The notes beneath the pieces are model-generated. The model made no database searches. It was not told the origin of the DNA and saw nothing but the letters and a program-made list of their open reading frames with translations. Shown here in pieces: positions 23,519-30,873 of a stretch of DNA of 36,971 bases. The DNA is taken from positions 1 through 36,971 of IMG/VR virus record IMGVR_UViG_3300048061_000126; one strand, given 5' to 3'. Every line of letters begins with the position of its first letter. The stretch's first letter is position 1. A program made the position numbers and the translations under genes. Source of the stretch: a virus.

Positions 23519-25605
23519 TACTGCATTCCCTGTGTCTGAACTGAACCCATCTGTGCGGGGGCTGTACCCACTCGACCAATCTGAGCGTTCTGTGCTTGTT
23601 GCATCTGGAATGTGTACTGACCAGCGTACTTCTCAAGGCGAGCAGCAAAGGCTTCGTCCTGTTCTATACGCTGTGCCACATCGGGCTGCTGTGCGTACTG
23701 CTGGATAACCTGCATAGCAATCTGCGCTCCCGCAGGACGGGCTGGCATCTCGATGCCTGAGAATATCTTCGTGAGGTCATCGGTAACATCCTTGACGACT
23801 TGCTGTTGAGCGGACTCAACTGGCTCAAGGACTGCATCAGCCATGATGGGGTCAATGCTTGCAGCTGCAATGTCGAGGAGGTTGTCCACGTTCATGCGAC
23901 CATTAGCATTTAACTGATTCAGGGCAACGAACTGCTGGAGCTTGGCCTGTACAGTTTCGGGGTCAGTGTTCTGGACATCGAAGTTAATCAGGATGTCGAA
24001 GTTCTCGTCAGGGTTCCCCTTGTTAAGAACCTGCGGGTCAGGGATACCTGTTACGCGGAAGAATACTTCATCGGGTCCAAAGCGTTGGAAGCACTTGTAG
24101 GCCATACGCAGAACCTCAGCCGTGTGGCTAAGGAACTTGTCCACGAGGAACTGCTTGCGTACTTGGCTAATGCTTGATGTTTCATCCAGTCCAACCAGGC
24201 GGTCAGCCAGTTGAAGCTGTGTCTGCTCCATCTCAAGTGAACCGCTATTGTAGGCAGGGGTAGGAGCGAAGTCCAGGTCACCTTTACGGCGATAAGGAAT
24301 CATGCGTCCAGGTCCCCAATCAGAAGGGGCTTGTCCCACGGGGTGCAGAATAGGCGGTAATGTTGCCAGGCTGTTTCTGTCAATGCGTGAATCCCGCTCA
24401 ACCTTGACCTGATTCTGAATGCCCCGCAGGACAGAAGGAATAGTAGTAGCGTCATAGAGACGCTTGCTGTCCTCGGATAGACGAGTAACGACTACTGGAT
24501 AATCTTCGTATCCGTTCAGTAATTCAAATTTTGCGTACCCCTGGGTGAACTCGTCACCGCTGAACTCCTTGTGGAATACAGTACAATAAATGCCCTCAGC
24601 GTTATCCTCTGGGTCAACTAGGCGTTGGTATCCGTAGCAGATTTCAATAAGCTCCTCGGCCTCGTAAGCATTATCAGTAAGGCTGATAGAGCGGCGACCT
24701 TCTTGCTCGCGCTCAATGCTATCAATGTTGACGCCTCTGTACTTATCAATAACGTGTTCAACGAATCCTTCATCCCATCCATCGGTTACAACCTTGTTCT
24801 CCAGTTCTTGTGGTGTGTAGTAAGTACGCCAGAAACAGTAAGGCGCACGTTGCGGGTCAGTAACATAGGGGGGGAAGAAGAAGTCCCCATCGGGTGCGAG
24901 TGTCTTGACATCGGGTGCATTGACCTGACGGCGTACAACAGGCAGTTCAGCAACTCCAGTCTTGCGGAGTTCCTTGATAGCCTTCTTTGCTCGCTTAGGA
25001 GTAGTACCAGGGAAAATGTTTTGAATCAAAAGCACAAGCTCATCATCCATCTCGCCTGAGTTCACAGCGTCCGCAATCTCAGGGGACATCTGTGAAATCT
25101 GGTTCAGGTCCAATTCCTGGATGAATCGGCGGTCCTCGCGCTGCCATCCTACGTAACTAATAAGAATACCACGCTCAAGCAGATAGTTAGCACCGAGTTC
25201 CATCTCACGATAAAAACGGGGAATGTATCCGCTGGATACCATCCACTTCAAGAAACCCGATACCACCTTACTGCGAGCAATGTCACCGCTCTCCACAGGG
25301 AAGGCACGGACATTAGCACGATTCAAGGATGCCATGAACAACGATACCAGCCGTGTAATGCGTTCGTCAATGACGTGGCACTCCACATCGGATGCACCCT
25401 CCCAGGGGAAGGCATCAGCACCATGCTTGCGGTGGTCACGGCTCTTGCCAGGCCACCAGTTGCGGCGGTCATCATAAGATGTGCGGCATAGGTCAAAGTA
25501 CCCTTCCAGTTCCGTTACGGTCTGGTCATAGGCGTACTTAAGGGTTTTAATATCAGGCTCGTCACTTACATATGTAAGGGACTCAGAAACGGATTCATTC
25601 TGCAT
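23518..25605 (-). CDS. Portal protein
   Basis: The 695-residue protein sits between the terminase and the head genes. Recognisable portions include AFPWEGASDVECHVIDERIT near residue 70, a core beta/helical region, and the stem/clip-like section RGIQNQVKVERDSRIDRNSL. The C-terminus is Gln/Ala-rich (VIQQYAQQPDVAQRIEQDEA, then FQMQQAQNAQ), typical of podovirus portal barrels. The dodecameric ring is the DNA entry channel and packaging motor dock. Its length is in the range of P22-type portals. ATG is preceded by an 11-base overlap with the HTH gene, so the two are likely translationally coupled. Confidence 0.85.
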   Translation of the reverse strand: MQNESVSESLTYVSDEPDIKTLKYAYDQTVTELEGYFDLCRTSYDDRRNWWPGKSRDHRKHGADAFPWEGASDVECHVIDERITRLVSLFMASLNRANVRAFPVESGDIARSKVVSGFLKWMVSSGYIPRFYREMELGANYLLERGILISYVGWQREDRRFIQELDLNQISQMSPEIADAVNSGEMDDELVLLIQNIFPGTTPKRAKKAIKELRKTGVAELPVVRRQVNAPDVKTLAPDGDFFFPPYVTDPQRAPYCFWRTYYTPQELENKVVTDGWDEGFVEHVIDKYRGVNIDSIEREQEGRRSISLTDNAYEAEELIEICYGYQRLVDPEDNAEGIYCTVFHKEFSGDEFTQGYAKFELLNGYEDYPVVVTRLSEDSKRLYDATTIPSVLRGIQNQVKVERDSRIDRNSLATLPPILHPVGQAPSDWGPGRMIPYRRKGDLDFAPTPAYNSGSLEMEQTQLQLADRLVGLDETSSISQVRKQFLVDKFLSHTAEVLRMAYKCFQRFGPDEVFFRVTGIPDPQVLNKGNPDENFDILINFDVQNTDPETVQAKLQQFVALNQLNANGRMNVDNLLDIAAASIDPIMADAVLEPVESAQQQVVKDVTDDLTKIFSGIEMPARPAGAQIAMQVIQQYAQQPDVAQRIEQDEAFAARLEKYAGQYTFQMQQAQNAQIGRVGTAPAQMGSVQTQGMQ

Positions 25606-25813
25606 CGTCAGGATTGATTCTCTTTTGTATTGATTTCAGCAACCGAATAGTATAGGTCGAGGATACGCCTATTGTATCACATAGCTCTGCATTGGTCATG
25701 GGAAGTTCCGTCAGGTGTAAAACGTGCCTGCGGAGTACCTCCCATGAAGCCAATCGGTCAGCCTGTTCCCTGCACCATTTACGGTCCAGGGTAATATCCT
25801 GATTACTTAACAT
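25595..25813 (-). CDS. Small helix-turn-helix protein
   Basis: In this 72-residue protein, residues 38-64 (PMTNAELCDTIGVSSTYTIR) form a probable helix-turn-helix, followed by LLKSIQKRIN. The N-terminal half is helical and basic (RKWCREQADRLASWEVLRRH). Embedded between a 123-residue unknown and the portal with overlaps at both ends, it could be a late-gene regulator or a packaging accessory that binds DNA. A larger HTH protein at the head of the operon is the better small terminase candidate. Confidence 0.6.
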   Translation of the reverse strand: MLSNQDITLDRKWCREQADRLASWEVLRRHVLHLTELPMTNAELCDTIGVSSTYTIRLLKSIQKRINPDDAE

Positions 25814-26174
25814 GGCGATAGGTTACGCCGCTTACATCCTCAATAGCCTCGAAGGTAATCTCCTTGCCCAGGAGCCTGCCTTGCCAGCGGCGATGAATCA
25901 ATACGGGTACACGCTTCTTAGTTACGGGGTGCTTGACGTAGTTCCACTTGGGGTTCGGTGCTTCCTGGAGGACAACCCCCTTGAAGTGCTTGGGGATAAT
26001 CTCCTCAATGCAAAAGGAGGTCTCGAGTATCTTGGTTCCCTCCTCAGTTACCCATGTGTTCTTTCCCTTACCAGTAAGGCTACCTTCGGGCAGCTTGTCC
26101 TGTGCTAGTGCTAGAGCCTCATTGAACTCAAGCTCTTGTTCCTCTGCTATCTTGGTTAGTTTCTTCTTAGGCAT
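25803..26174 (-). CDS. Hypothetical protein after the large terminase
   Basis: The 123-residue protein is not recognised. The N-terminus is Lys/Glu-rich and helical (PKKKLTKIAEEQELEFNEAL). The C-terminal half is beta-rich and basic (NYVKHPVTKKRVPVLIHRRW). A strong Shine-Dalgarno site, GGAGG six bases before ATG, lies inside the terminase 3' end, and the junction is TAATG. It overlaps the HTH gene by 11 bases. Its place between terminase and portal suggests a packaging or head role, without further evidence. Confidence 0.65.
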   Translation of the reverse strand: MPKKKLTKIAEEQELEFNEALALAQDKLPEGSLTGKGKNTWVTEEGTKILETSFCIEEIIPKHFKGVVLQEAPNPKWNYVKHPVTKKRVPVLIHRRWQGRLLGKEITFEAIEDVSGVTYRHVK

Positions 26175-27820
26175 TAGTATCCTCCTCTTCCTGTTGTGGT
26201 GGCTTGCATATTTTTGGATGCGAAGTAATCAGGTCCGTAGCCACCGTTGGACATTCGCAAGTAACGGAGAATATCGAAGAAGTCCTTGAGGGCTTCATCA
26301 TTCTTACCGTTGGAATTGTAATTAATCACGGATTCAATCAGATTCCCGCAGTCCTCGTGTATGTAACAACGAGGGCGGTTAGCCTCATCAATATCGTAAT
26401 TAGGGTTATAGGTAAACCATTCGTCCAGCGCAGTGCAGCCAATCTGCTCCTGCTGGCCGTCCGATGGCACAAAGCTCATACCGTAGTCATAGAATTTAGT
26501 AAACAGGTCCACGTTGTTCTCATTCTCCTTGGCAAAGAAACGGGAGTCACCTATGCGCTCCATGACATCAATGCCTAGTTCGTCCTCAATCTCTTTGAAG
26601 AGTTCAACGTATCGTTCAACATCATATCCGAACTTCTTAGCGGCTGGGCCGTATCTCCACTTCGGGTCCCCGAACAATGCCCACTCGCCATAGCTACCAC
26701 GGTCAGGCCATTCTCTGCGGATATATACCTCGTCCTCCTCGGATACCCCAGCCCACAACGCCACGTAGTTCCTTGCAAATGCGGGGTCAACTACCTGATA
26801 CCATGTGAGTTGTTTGGTATTCTCTGGGAACACCATGTTGTACTTATTGGGCTTATCGCTGAGAACATTAATCTCAGGGCTAAAGTTCGGTAGCAATGAG
26901 GTCATGGACTTAGTTGGTAAGCCATAGGCACGTACCATTATCTTGTCCTCGCTCTCATTGCGGAGGTCCTTGGCTATTCGGTCATAGCCCCCGAAAGGAT
27001 TCTCGTCCGAGTGCAGGTACACAATCCCAGCATCCCGCTCAGGACTGTACTGCTCCACTGGTACATCGCGGCCAAGCAGTTCTGCGTGTCGCGTCTTCAG
27101 GGTTTCTGAACCCTTCAGATACTCATTTACAAAAGGGGTGTATCCATCTATGGGTGTAAAGCCGAGAAGCATCTTGCTGTTCCGCGTGGCTAGACGGAAG
27201 CGGAGGGTGTTGACCAAAGCGGCATCGCCCAGGTACTCATCAAGCCATGCACCTATGTTCAGGCCCTTGGGGTTCCTGAAGCCGAACTCGAAGCCCTCAA
27301 GGATAGTCTGGTTATTGCTGAACTGCGTATATGTCTTGAAGTCCACACGTGTCCGTGTATCGGGGAAGATGAAGCTACTCCCCGTGAACCCGTTCTGCAT
27401 ACTGAAGTTGATGTACCCGTCAATGCTCTTAGTTTTGCGCCTGAACTCCTTGGGCATCATTTCCCATACCGCAGCCTGCTGGACCTTTACGGAGGTGTCA
27501 GCGTTCTGTGAGAAGCATACAACGTAACCGTCCATCTCGCTGGTTACAGCCTCCATTAACATTTTGGCGCATCCTGTGGTTTTACCTGAGCGGTTACCTC
27601 CGAACGTAATTACCTCATCGTATTTGCTGAGGGCGTTTCTCATCCTGGACCATCCCGCCAAATCGAACCCATGTCGAAGTGGGTCCTCCTCAGCCGCACG
27701 GATGCGTCCCTCGTGCGCCTCATGGAGGTTTCGCAGAAGTTTAGGGTCCAACTCCCCCAGGGCTATTATCTCCTCGTCAGAGGGAGCCTGGAGGACTGGA
27801 TGCTGGGTGAACTCAATCAT
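26174..27820 (-). CDS. terL: Large terminase subunit
   Basis: The 548-residue protein has an N-terminal ATPase with Walker A GGNRSGKTT at residues 74-82 and Walker B-like IGAWLDE at about 189-195 with the adjacent acidic pair. The C-terminal RNase H-like nuclease has candidate metal ligands in QVVDPAFARNY (about 345), MERIGDSRFF (about 430) and the late DFFDILRYL block. It cuts and pumps phage DNA through the portal. Upstream are a small terminase candidate and tiny genes; downstream are portal and head genes. The end overlap within a coding gene suggests circular permutation and headful packaging. Confidence 0.92.
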   Translation of the reverse strand: MIEFTQHPVLQAPSDEEIIALGELDPKLLRNLHEAHEGRIRAAEEDPLRHGFDLAGWSRMRNALSKYDEVITFGGNRSGKTTGCAKMLMEAVTSEMDGYVVCFSQNADTSVKVQQAAVWEMMPKEFRRKTKSIDGYINFSMQNGFTGSSFIFPDTRTRVDFKTYTQFSNNQTILEGFEFGFRNPKGLNIGAWLDEYLGDAALVNTLRFRLATRNSKMLLGFTPIDGYTPFVNEYLKGSETLKTRHAELLGRDVPVEQYSPERDAGIVYLHSDENPFGGYDRIAKDLRNESEDKIMVRAYGLPTKSMTSLLPNFSPEINVLSDKPNKYNMVFPENTKQLTWYQVVDPAFARNYVALWAGVSEEDEVYIRREWPDRGSYGEWALFGDPKWRYGPAAKKFGYDVERYVELFKEIEDELGIDVMERIGDSRFFAKENENNVDLFTKFYDYGMSFVPSDGQQEQIGCTALDEWFTYNPNYDIDEANRPRCYIHEDCGNLIESVINYNSNGKNDEALKDFFDILRYLRMSNGGYGPDYFASKNMQATTTGRGGY

Positions 27821-27948
27821 ACAGCTTTGCCGTTAACACGCACGTTAACTTTGCGGTCCGTTGGCTTCTTGCTCCAGTCAATGTCATCGTGGTTCTTGCT
27901 TTGCTTCTCCTGGTTATGTCCCTTTCGGGGAGCGCATCCTTTTCCCAT
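27817..27948 (-). CDS. 43-residue basic microprotein before terL
   Basis: The 43-residue protein begins MGKGCAPRKGHNQEKQSKNH and includes DIDWSKKP and KVNVRVNGKAV. Similar MGKG.APRKGH starts are familiar from phage genomes directly upstream of terminase or packaging genes, without assigned roles. Its TGA overlaps the terL ATG (ATGA), which supports translation and coupling. It overlaps the upstream membrane-protein gene by 35 bases in another frame. Confidence 0.6.
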   Translation of the reverse strand: MGKGCAPRKGHNQEKQSKNHDDIDWSKKPTDRKVNVRVNGKAV

Positions 27949-28201
27949 AATCTACCTCCGTATATGCTCCGTTTAATTTTTGAATGTTATTGATTAAAAT
28001 GTCAATGATGCGGGCTTGCTTCAGGATGACCTGGTACTGTGCATCAATTCGGCGTTGCTGGCTGTCGAGCTTTATCTCAACTGTATCGAGTTCCTCCCAA
28101 ATATAATTAACTGAGAAGGATAATGAAACAACGAGGGCTACAAGCAGGACACGCAGGGCATTGGTAATTTTGCGGTTCAAATTACTCTTCCTTCCATTCA
28201 T
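27914..28201 (-). CDS. Membrane-anchored coiled-coil protein
   Basis: The 95-residue protein starts MNGRKSNLNRKITNAL. It has one transmembrane segment at about residues 16-36 (RVLLVALVVSLSFSVNYIW) and then an amphipathic coiled coil (ELDTVEIKLDSQQRRIDAQY, then QVILKQARIIDILINNIQKL). A signal-anchored helix with an external coiled coil is the build of an inner-membrane spanin (Rz). No lipoprotein partner is seen, so that is only a possibility. The start at 28201 is chosen because longer in-frame starts would overlap the upstream acidic gene almost throughout. It overlaps the next gene by 35 bases. Confidence 0.5.
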   Translation of the reverse strand: MNGRKSNLNRKITNALRVLLVALVVSLSFSVNYIWEELDTVEIKLDSQQRRIDAQYQVILKQARIIDILINNIQKLNGAYTEVDYGKRMRSPKGT

Positions 28202-28436
28202 CCCCGTCATCCTCGGTTTCCTCGAACTCATAGTCCCAATCCACATCAATCTCCTCTGTGCCAGCGTCCTCCATCATCTCCCTAGCCAGCATCTTGCCGA
28301 CTGGCAGGTTGGTGTAATCATAATAAATGTCACCCTCGTCATCCATTACCACGAACATAAAGTTCGAGAAGTGTTCAGCCATTAACGCCCGTATGTCGGC
28401 GTAAAGGTTGTCGTATTGCTCATCAGTTAGTCTCAT
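28182..28436 (-). CDS. Small acidic hypothetical protein
   Basis: The 84-residue protein is very acidic at its C-terminus (EEIDVDWDYEFEETEDDGDE). The N-terminal half is mixed (MRLTDEQYDNLYADIRALMA, then FVVMDDEGDIYYDYTNLPVG) and could be a small folded domain. DNA mimicry is imaginable from the acidity but there is no direct evidence. It overlaps the small terminase candidate by 14 bases and the coiled-coil gene by 20. Confidence 0.6.
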   Translation of the reverse strand: MRLTDEQYDNLYADIRALMAEHFSNFMFVVMDDEGDIYYDYTNLPVGKMLAREMMEDAGTEEIDVDWDYEFEETEDDGDEWKEE

Positions 28437-28986
28437 CTTCTATTTCTCCTGTTTCTGCGTTAATAATCCTGGCCTTCTCAATGCGGTCCTTCGCCGCCTT
28501 GATGGTTGCCTCGTAGTCCTCCTGGGTATATACCTTTCGGTCCTCTGTTATCTGCGTAGCCTCACCACGCGCCGTCAAAGCCTCCCTTGCTGAGTTAGCC
28601 TTTGCTATTGAGAGTTCCTTGAGGTCCTTGAAGGATACCTCCATTTTTGGGTCCGTCTCCATGCGCTCGCGCACCTTCTCAATAAGGTCCTCCTCCAAAC
28701 TACTAAGGTTCAGGTACGCTTTCGCGGCTATGCGCCCCGATAGGTCCTTGAACTTGCCGAGGTGGTCGGCGTAGTCCGCTAGGACGGATATAACAGTCTC
28801 CCTGTCATAACCGTATTTGCGAACGAGCCTAGTCTGGGAGGAACCAGTGCTGTACAGATACAATAGCTTCGCTACCTTTTCGGGGTCATATACGCTGAGG
28901 CTCTTGATTTTCAGGCACTCCTTCTCAGCAGCTACCTCGCGGATACTGTCCACGATGTCCTGCATTAGTTCTTCTTTCTCCTCCAT
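28423..28986 (-). CDS. Small terminase subunit candidate (HTH protein)
   Basis: The 187-residue protein opens the late arm. Residues about 38-75 (KLLYLYSTGSSQTRLVRKYG, then YDRETVISVLADY) form a helix-turn-helix. A long helical section follows (GRIAAKAYLNLSSLEEDLIE, then FKDLKELSIAKANSAREALT) suited to oligomerisation. First position in the packaging gene cluster, size and architecture match small terminases, which recognise the packaging site and load terL. A late transcription regulator is the alternative. The candidate promoter lies directly before it, with a start site predicted within a few bases of ATG. Confidence 0.65.
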   Translation of the reverse strand: MEEKEELMQDIVDSIREVAAEKECLKIKSLSVYDPEKVAKLLYLYSTGSSQTRLVRKYGYDRETVISVLADYADHLGKFKDLSGRIAAKAYLNLSSLEEDLIEKVRERMETDPKMEVSFKDLKELSIAKANSAREALTARGEATQITEDRKVYTQEDYEATIKAAKDRIEKARIINAETGEIEDETN

Positions 28987-28994
28987 TGTCCTAG

Positions 28995-29022
28995 ATTAGC
29001 ATTGCTAATAACATAATGTCAA
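28995..29022 (-). promoter_or_regulatory. Late promoter candidate with palindromic operator
   Basis: On the - strand, TTGACA (29017-29022) and GCTAAT (28995-29000) are 16 bp apart. The -10 box is one arm of the perfect inverted repeat ATTAGCATTGCTAAT (28995-29009). The expected start site falls within a few bases of the ATG at 28986, so the message would be almost leaderless. A repressor bound to the palindrome would block this promoter until late infection. The -10 matches consensus at four of six bases. Confidence 0.55.
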
Positions 29023-29046
29023 GGGTATTAATGCACTATTTTCTAC

Positions 29047-29074
29047 TTGACGTTGTTAGCACCCATGATACAAT
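29047..29074 (+). promoter_or_regulatory. Strong sigma70-like promoter facing the early arm
   Basis: TTGACG (29047-29052) and TACAAT (29069-29074) are separated by 16 bp, each matching the consensus at five of six bases. The predicted start is near 29081. The first gene lies about 540 bases downstream, so the transcript would begin with a long untranslated region containing the CCATAAGG repeats. The spacer contains TTAGC, the half-site of the palindrome in the opposing promoter. Confidence 0.6.
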
Positions 29075-29083
29075 CAAAGCCTA

Positions 29084-29205
29084 CCATAAGGCAGCAACAT
29101 CATACGGCTTCTACTTCATAAGAATAAATACAAAGTAAGAGCCATAGGACTTGACTGACCATGTGAAGGGCTACCTTAAGGAAGGGCAGCCATAAGGTAG
29201 GGCAA
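29084..29205 (-). repeat. Degenerate 16-nt repeat element, inverted relative to the array at 30.8 kb
   Basis: Read on the - strand, successive 16-base units start with GCCCTACCTTATGGCT, then GCCCTTCCTTAAGGTA, GCCCTTCACATGGTCA and GTCAAGTCCTATGGCT. A further CCTTATGG core appears at 29084-29091. The segment 29133-29155 matches the reverse complement of 30874-30896 at 21 of 23 bases. This is a diverged, oppositely oriented copy of the element at 30805-31004. Confidence 0.7.
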
Positions 29206-29508
29206 TCAGCGGTACGCCGAACTAGGGCCAGTCCAGCCCCATGAGCCAGCTATTTTTTTGAGGCCCGTTTGTTATATATACTCTACACCGACGCGCCGAA
29301 AACTCGACCCCCTCCCCCCCCGTGCTCAAATGTTCAGTATATAAGTTTTCCTAATGCCAAGGCTTCCCAGTATTACGGCTTCTTGCATGAGGGTTTTTTT
29401 CTTTTTGTGAAAGGTGGATGTATCGTGCCACAAGGTTGACGCATCAAACTCTACTCTTTGACTACTCAAATTTAGGGGGCGGAATAGAAAGGGCAAGCGC
29501 AAGGCGCG

Positions 29509-29577
29509 TTTCAATTATTTGGATTTTTGCGGGATAGGCGGTTCAAAACTAGTGATTGTGCTGCGACCGCCTTTATG
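29509..29577 (+). promoter_or_regulatory. Early promoter block, copy 1
   Basis: Boxes TTTCAAT (29509), GGATT (29521), TTCAAAACTAGTGAT (29542-29556) and TTTATG (29572-29577) occur with the same spacing as in a second copy at 31024-31092. TATGAT (29574-29579) would serve as -10. AGTGAT, 17 bp upstream, takes the -35 place but does not resemble TTGACA. The first gene of the microprotein module starts 41 bases after the last box. Confidence 0.55.
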
Positions 29578-29618
29578 ATAAATTGTAGTCCTAACTTAAT
29601 TATTAACCAATAAATAAA

Positions 29619-29798
29619 ATGATTAAAGCAATTATCAATGAATCCAGCACAAAAGTAACGGTAACCTATGATTACATCGGTCACAATTATCCCGGCACAA
29701 ATTACACAAAGGTGTTTGGCTCCTCCTCAGAGTTTTATGAATGGCAAAACGAAAACGGAGACGTATTTATCTGGCACGTTGCCGGACTGTACCGCTAA
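29619..29798 (+). CDS. 59-residue early protein, unknown
   Basis: The 59-residue protein begins MIKAIINESSTKVTVTYDYI, continues with GHNYPGTNYTKVF, and ends ENGDVFIWHVAGLYR. It looks like a small beta-rich domain with many aromatics and no membrane segment. It is the first gene after the early promoter block, and its leader is AACCAATAAATAAAATG, with no Shine-Dalgarno site. First early genes often act on the host, but nothing in the sequence shows a target. Confidence 0.6.
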   Translation: MIKAIINESSTKVTVTYDYIGHNYPGTNYTKVFGSSSEFYEWQNENGDVFIWHVAGLYR

Positions 29799-29843
29799 AA
29801 TTAAGCTTTAACCTATAAATTAACCTATAAATAAATAAACATC

Positions 29844-29987
29844 ATGAAAAAATCCTACACAAAGACATTCGCGAATGAGGAACACCTTAAAATCTGGTGG
29901 AATACTTTCAAGGGCGACCTTGCATTTTGCTATGAGGTCGGAAGTCCCGGGGAATTCAAAGTCCGCTTTTCTCTCAAGAATCAATAA
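29844..29987 (+). CDS. 47-residue early protein, unknown
   Basis: The 47-residue protein begins MKKSYTKTFANEEHLKIWWN, continues with TFKGDLAFCYEVGS and ends PGEFKVRFSLKNQ. It is small, basic and mixed alpha/beta. The leader (ACCTATAAATAAATAAACATCATG) belongs to the A-rich family seen before its neighbours, and the gap to the previous gene is 45 bases. Coding status rests on this regular gene-leader-gene layout. No homologue is recognised. Confidence 0.55.
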   Translation: MKKSYTKTFANEEHLKIWWNTFKGDLAFCYEVGSPGEFKVRFSLKNQ

Positions 29988-30023
29988 CAACCAACCTATA
30001 ACATAAATAAATAAATACATATC

Positions 30024-30317
30024 ATGAAAAAAATTACTGAAACAATCGCAAACGCCTTTGCACAAGGGCGCAACAAATCACTTGGCAACACCGCAACACG
30101 TGACAACGCTTTCTATTTGCACGGTAACAAGATTGCTGAAAAGCGGGGAGACGGCGTTCATATGTCCCTTGCTGGGTGGAACACCGTTACAACCAGGGAA
30201 CGTTTAAACGGCATTGCCCAGGTGCTTGGCTTAGATGCAAGCTTTACGCAAAAAGCATTTGAGCCTTACTTGAACGGTAAACGCATTGAAGCTTGCGCTT
30301 GGCATAAAGTTTCCTAA
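30024..30317 (+). CDS. Conserved-looking hypothetical early protein
   Basis: The 97-residue protein has a core DNAFYLHGNKIAEKRGDGVH, then MSLAGWNTVTTRERLNGIAQ. I have seen related SLAGWNT.TTRERLN proteins in phage genomes, without an assigned function. The N-terminus (KKITETIANAFAQGRNKSLG) is helical. It is the longest gene of the four-gene module bounded by promoter block 1 and the terminator at 30508. Its leader repeats ATAAATAAATAAAT. Confidence 0.65.
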   Translation: MKKITETIANAFAQGRNKSLGNTATRDNAFYLHGNKIAEKRGDGVHMSLAGWNTVTTRERLNGIAQVLGLDASFTQKAFEPYLNGKRIEACAWHKVS

Positions 30318-30343
30318 ACATTAACCTTAACCTAAATAAATAC

Positions 30344-30481
30344 ATGAAACATTACAAGACAGAGCAAGGAAACACTTATATAATTGACGGCATTTTCGCC
30401 TTTATCAAATTTGGAGGCGAAAGGCTTACTTACTGGGAAAGCCTTGAGGAATTGGAAACGTGGGTTGATTGCCAATATTAA
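30344..30481 (+). CDS. 45-residue early protein, unknown
   Basis: The 45-residue protein begins MKHYKTEQGNTYIIDGIFAF, continues with IKFGGERLTYWE and ends SLEELETWVDCQY. The helical, acidic C-terminus follows a beta-like start. Its leader, AACCTAAATAAATACATG, is of the standard early type. It ends 26 bases before a strong terminator, closing the module. No homologue is recognised. Confidence 0.55.
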   Translation: MKHYKTEQGNTYIIDGIFAFIKFGGERLTYWESLEELETWVDCQY

Positions 30482-30507
30482 CCCGCAAACCTAGCAAACC
30501 TAACAAG

Positions 30508-30530
30508 CCCGCTTTCGAGCGGGTTTTTTT
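30508..30530 (+). terminator. Rho-independent terminator with TTCG loop
   Basis: CCCGCT (30508-30513) and AGCGGG (30518-30523) form a perfect 6-bp stem closed by the very stable TTCG tetraloop, followed by seven T (30524-30530). It ends transcription of the four-gene microprotein module, so genes from 31144 onward need their own promoter, which is present at 31024-31092. Confidence 0.92.
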
Positions 30531-30708
30531 ATGCAAGCAGCAAGGGGCAATGGCAATATTTCCCTGCGTATGCGCAGCTTTTACGCTCAAATTTGCGATA
30601 CAAGGCGTTTTGATTTGCCGCCAGGGGTAATACCAGGGTAAAGGGGCAAAGGCAATCCTAGGGGCATTTACGTGCAAGCAATAGGCAATACGCAAAAATG
30701 GAAGCCCT

Positions 30709-30752
30709 TAACCCAAGGATAACCCAAGCATAACCCAAGGCTAACCCAAGCA
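30709..30752 (+). repeat. Four 11-nt direct iterons
   Basis: Four head-to-tail units follow TAACCCAAG plus two variable bases: TAACCCAAGGA, TAACCCAAGCA, TAACCCAAGGC and TAACCCAAGCA. One unit is about one helical turn, so a bound protein array would sit on one DNA face. Such iterons are typical of replication origins or multi-site operators. No dedicated initiator gene is recognised. Confidence 0.85.
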
Positions 30753-30771
30753 AGCCCTTGGGGTAACCTAT

Positions 30772-30804
30772 GGAAGCCCTTGGGAAGCCCTTGGGAAGCC
30801 CTTG
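30772..30804 (+). repeat. Three 11-nt direct repeats
   Basis: GGAAGCCCTTG occurs three times without a gap (30772-30782, 30783-30793, 30794-30804). The fourth unit diverges into the 16-nt repeat that follows, which shares its first nine bases. The reverse complement contains CCCAAGGGC, related to the iteron word CCCAAGG. Confidence 0.88.
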
Positions 30805-30868
30805 GGAAGCCCTACCTTATGGAAGCCCTACCTTATGGAAGCCCTACCTTATGGAAGCCCTACCTTAT
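30805..30868 (+). repeat. Four exact 16-nt tandem repeats
   Basis: GGAAGCCCTACCTTAT is repeated four times without mismatch. Each junction creates the near-palindromic core CCTTATGG. The same core recurs at 30880-30887 and 30939-30946, and in the opposite orientation at 29084-29197. There are no spacers, so this is not a CRISPR array. Confidence 0.92.
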
Positions 30869-30873
30869 GGCTA

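Larger units (their letters stand above)
28987..29618. other. Divergent intergenic control region between the two arms
   Basis: These 632 bases hold no gene that I can support. They contain, in order: a - strand promoter with a perfect inverted repeat (28995-29022), a + strand promoter (29047-29074), a degenerate 16-nt repeat element (29084-29205), an AT-rich tract GTTATATATACT (29270-29281), an eight-base C-run (29314-29321), T-runs near 29250-29260 and 29393-29405, and an early promoter block (29509-29577). The T-runs lack convincing stems, so I do not call terminators there. A replication origin is plausible in this region. Confidence 0.7.

Noticed and set aside
29307-29321. G-quadruplex on the - strand from the C5-T-C8 tract
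   Set aside because: Only two G-runs separated by one base, so four separate tracts with loops are not available without special folding.
29391-29405. Terminator suggested by a long T-run (T7CT5)
   Set aside because: No stable stem directly upstream could be paired on the + strand; it may be part of an AT-rich unwinding region.
30426-30695. - strand open frame of 89 codons in the repeat region
   Set aside because: It spans the terminator hairpin and the end of a + strand gene, with no leader and no domain.
30772-30868. CRISPR-like array
   Set aside because: The 11- and 16-nt units are contiguous with no spacers; no cas genes are present apart from a generic RecB-like nuclease without the Cas4 cysteines.
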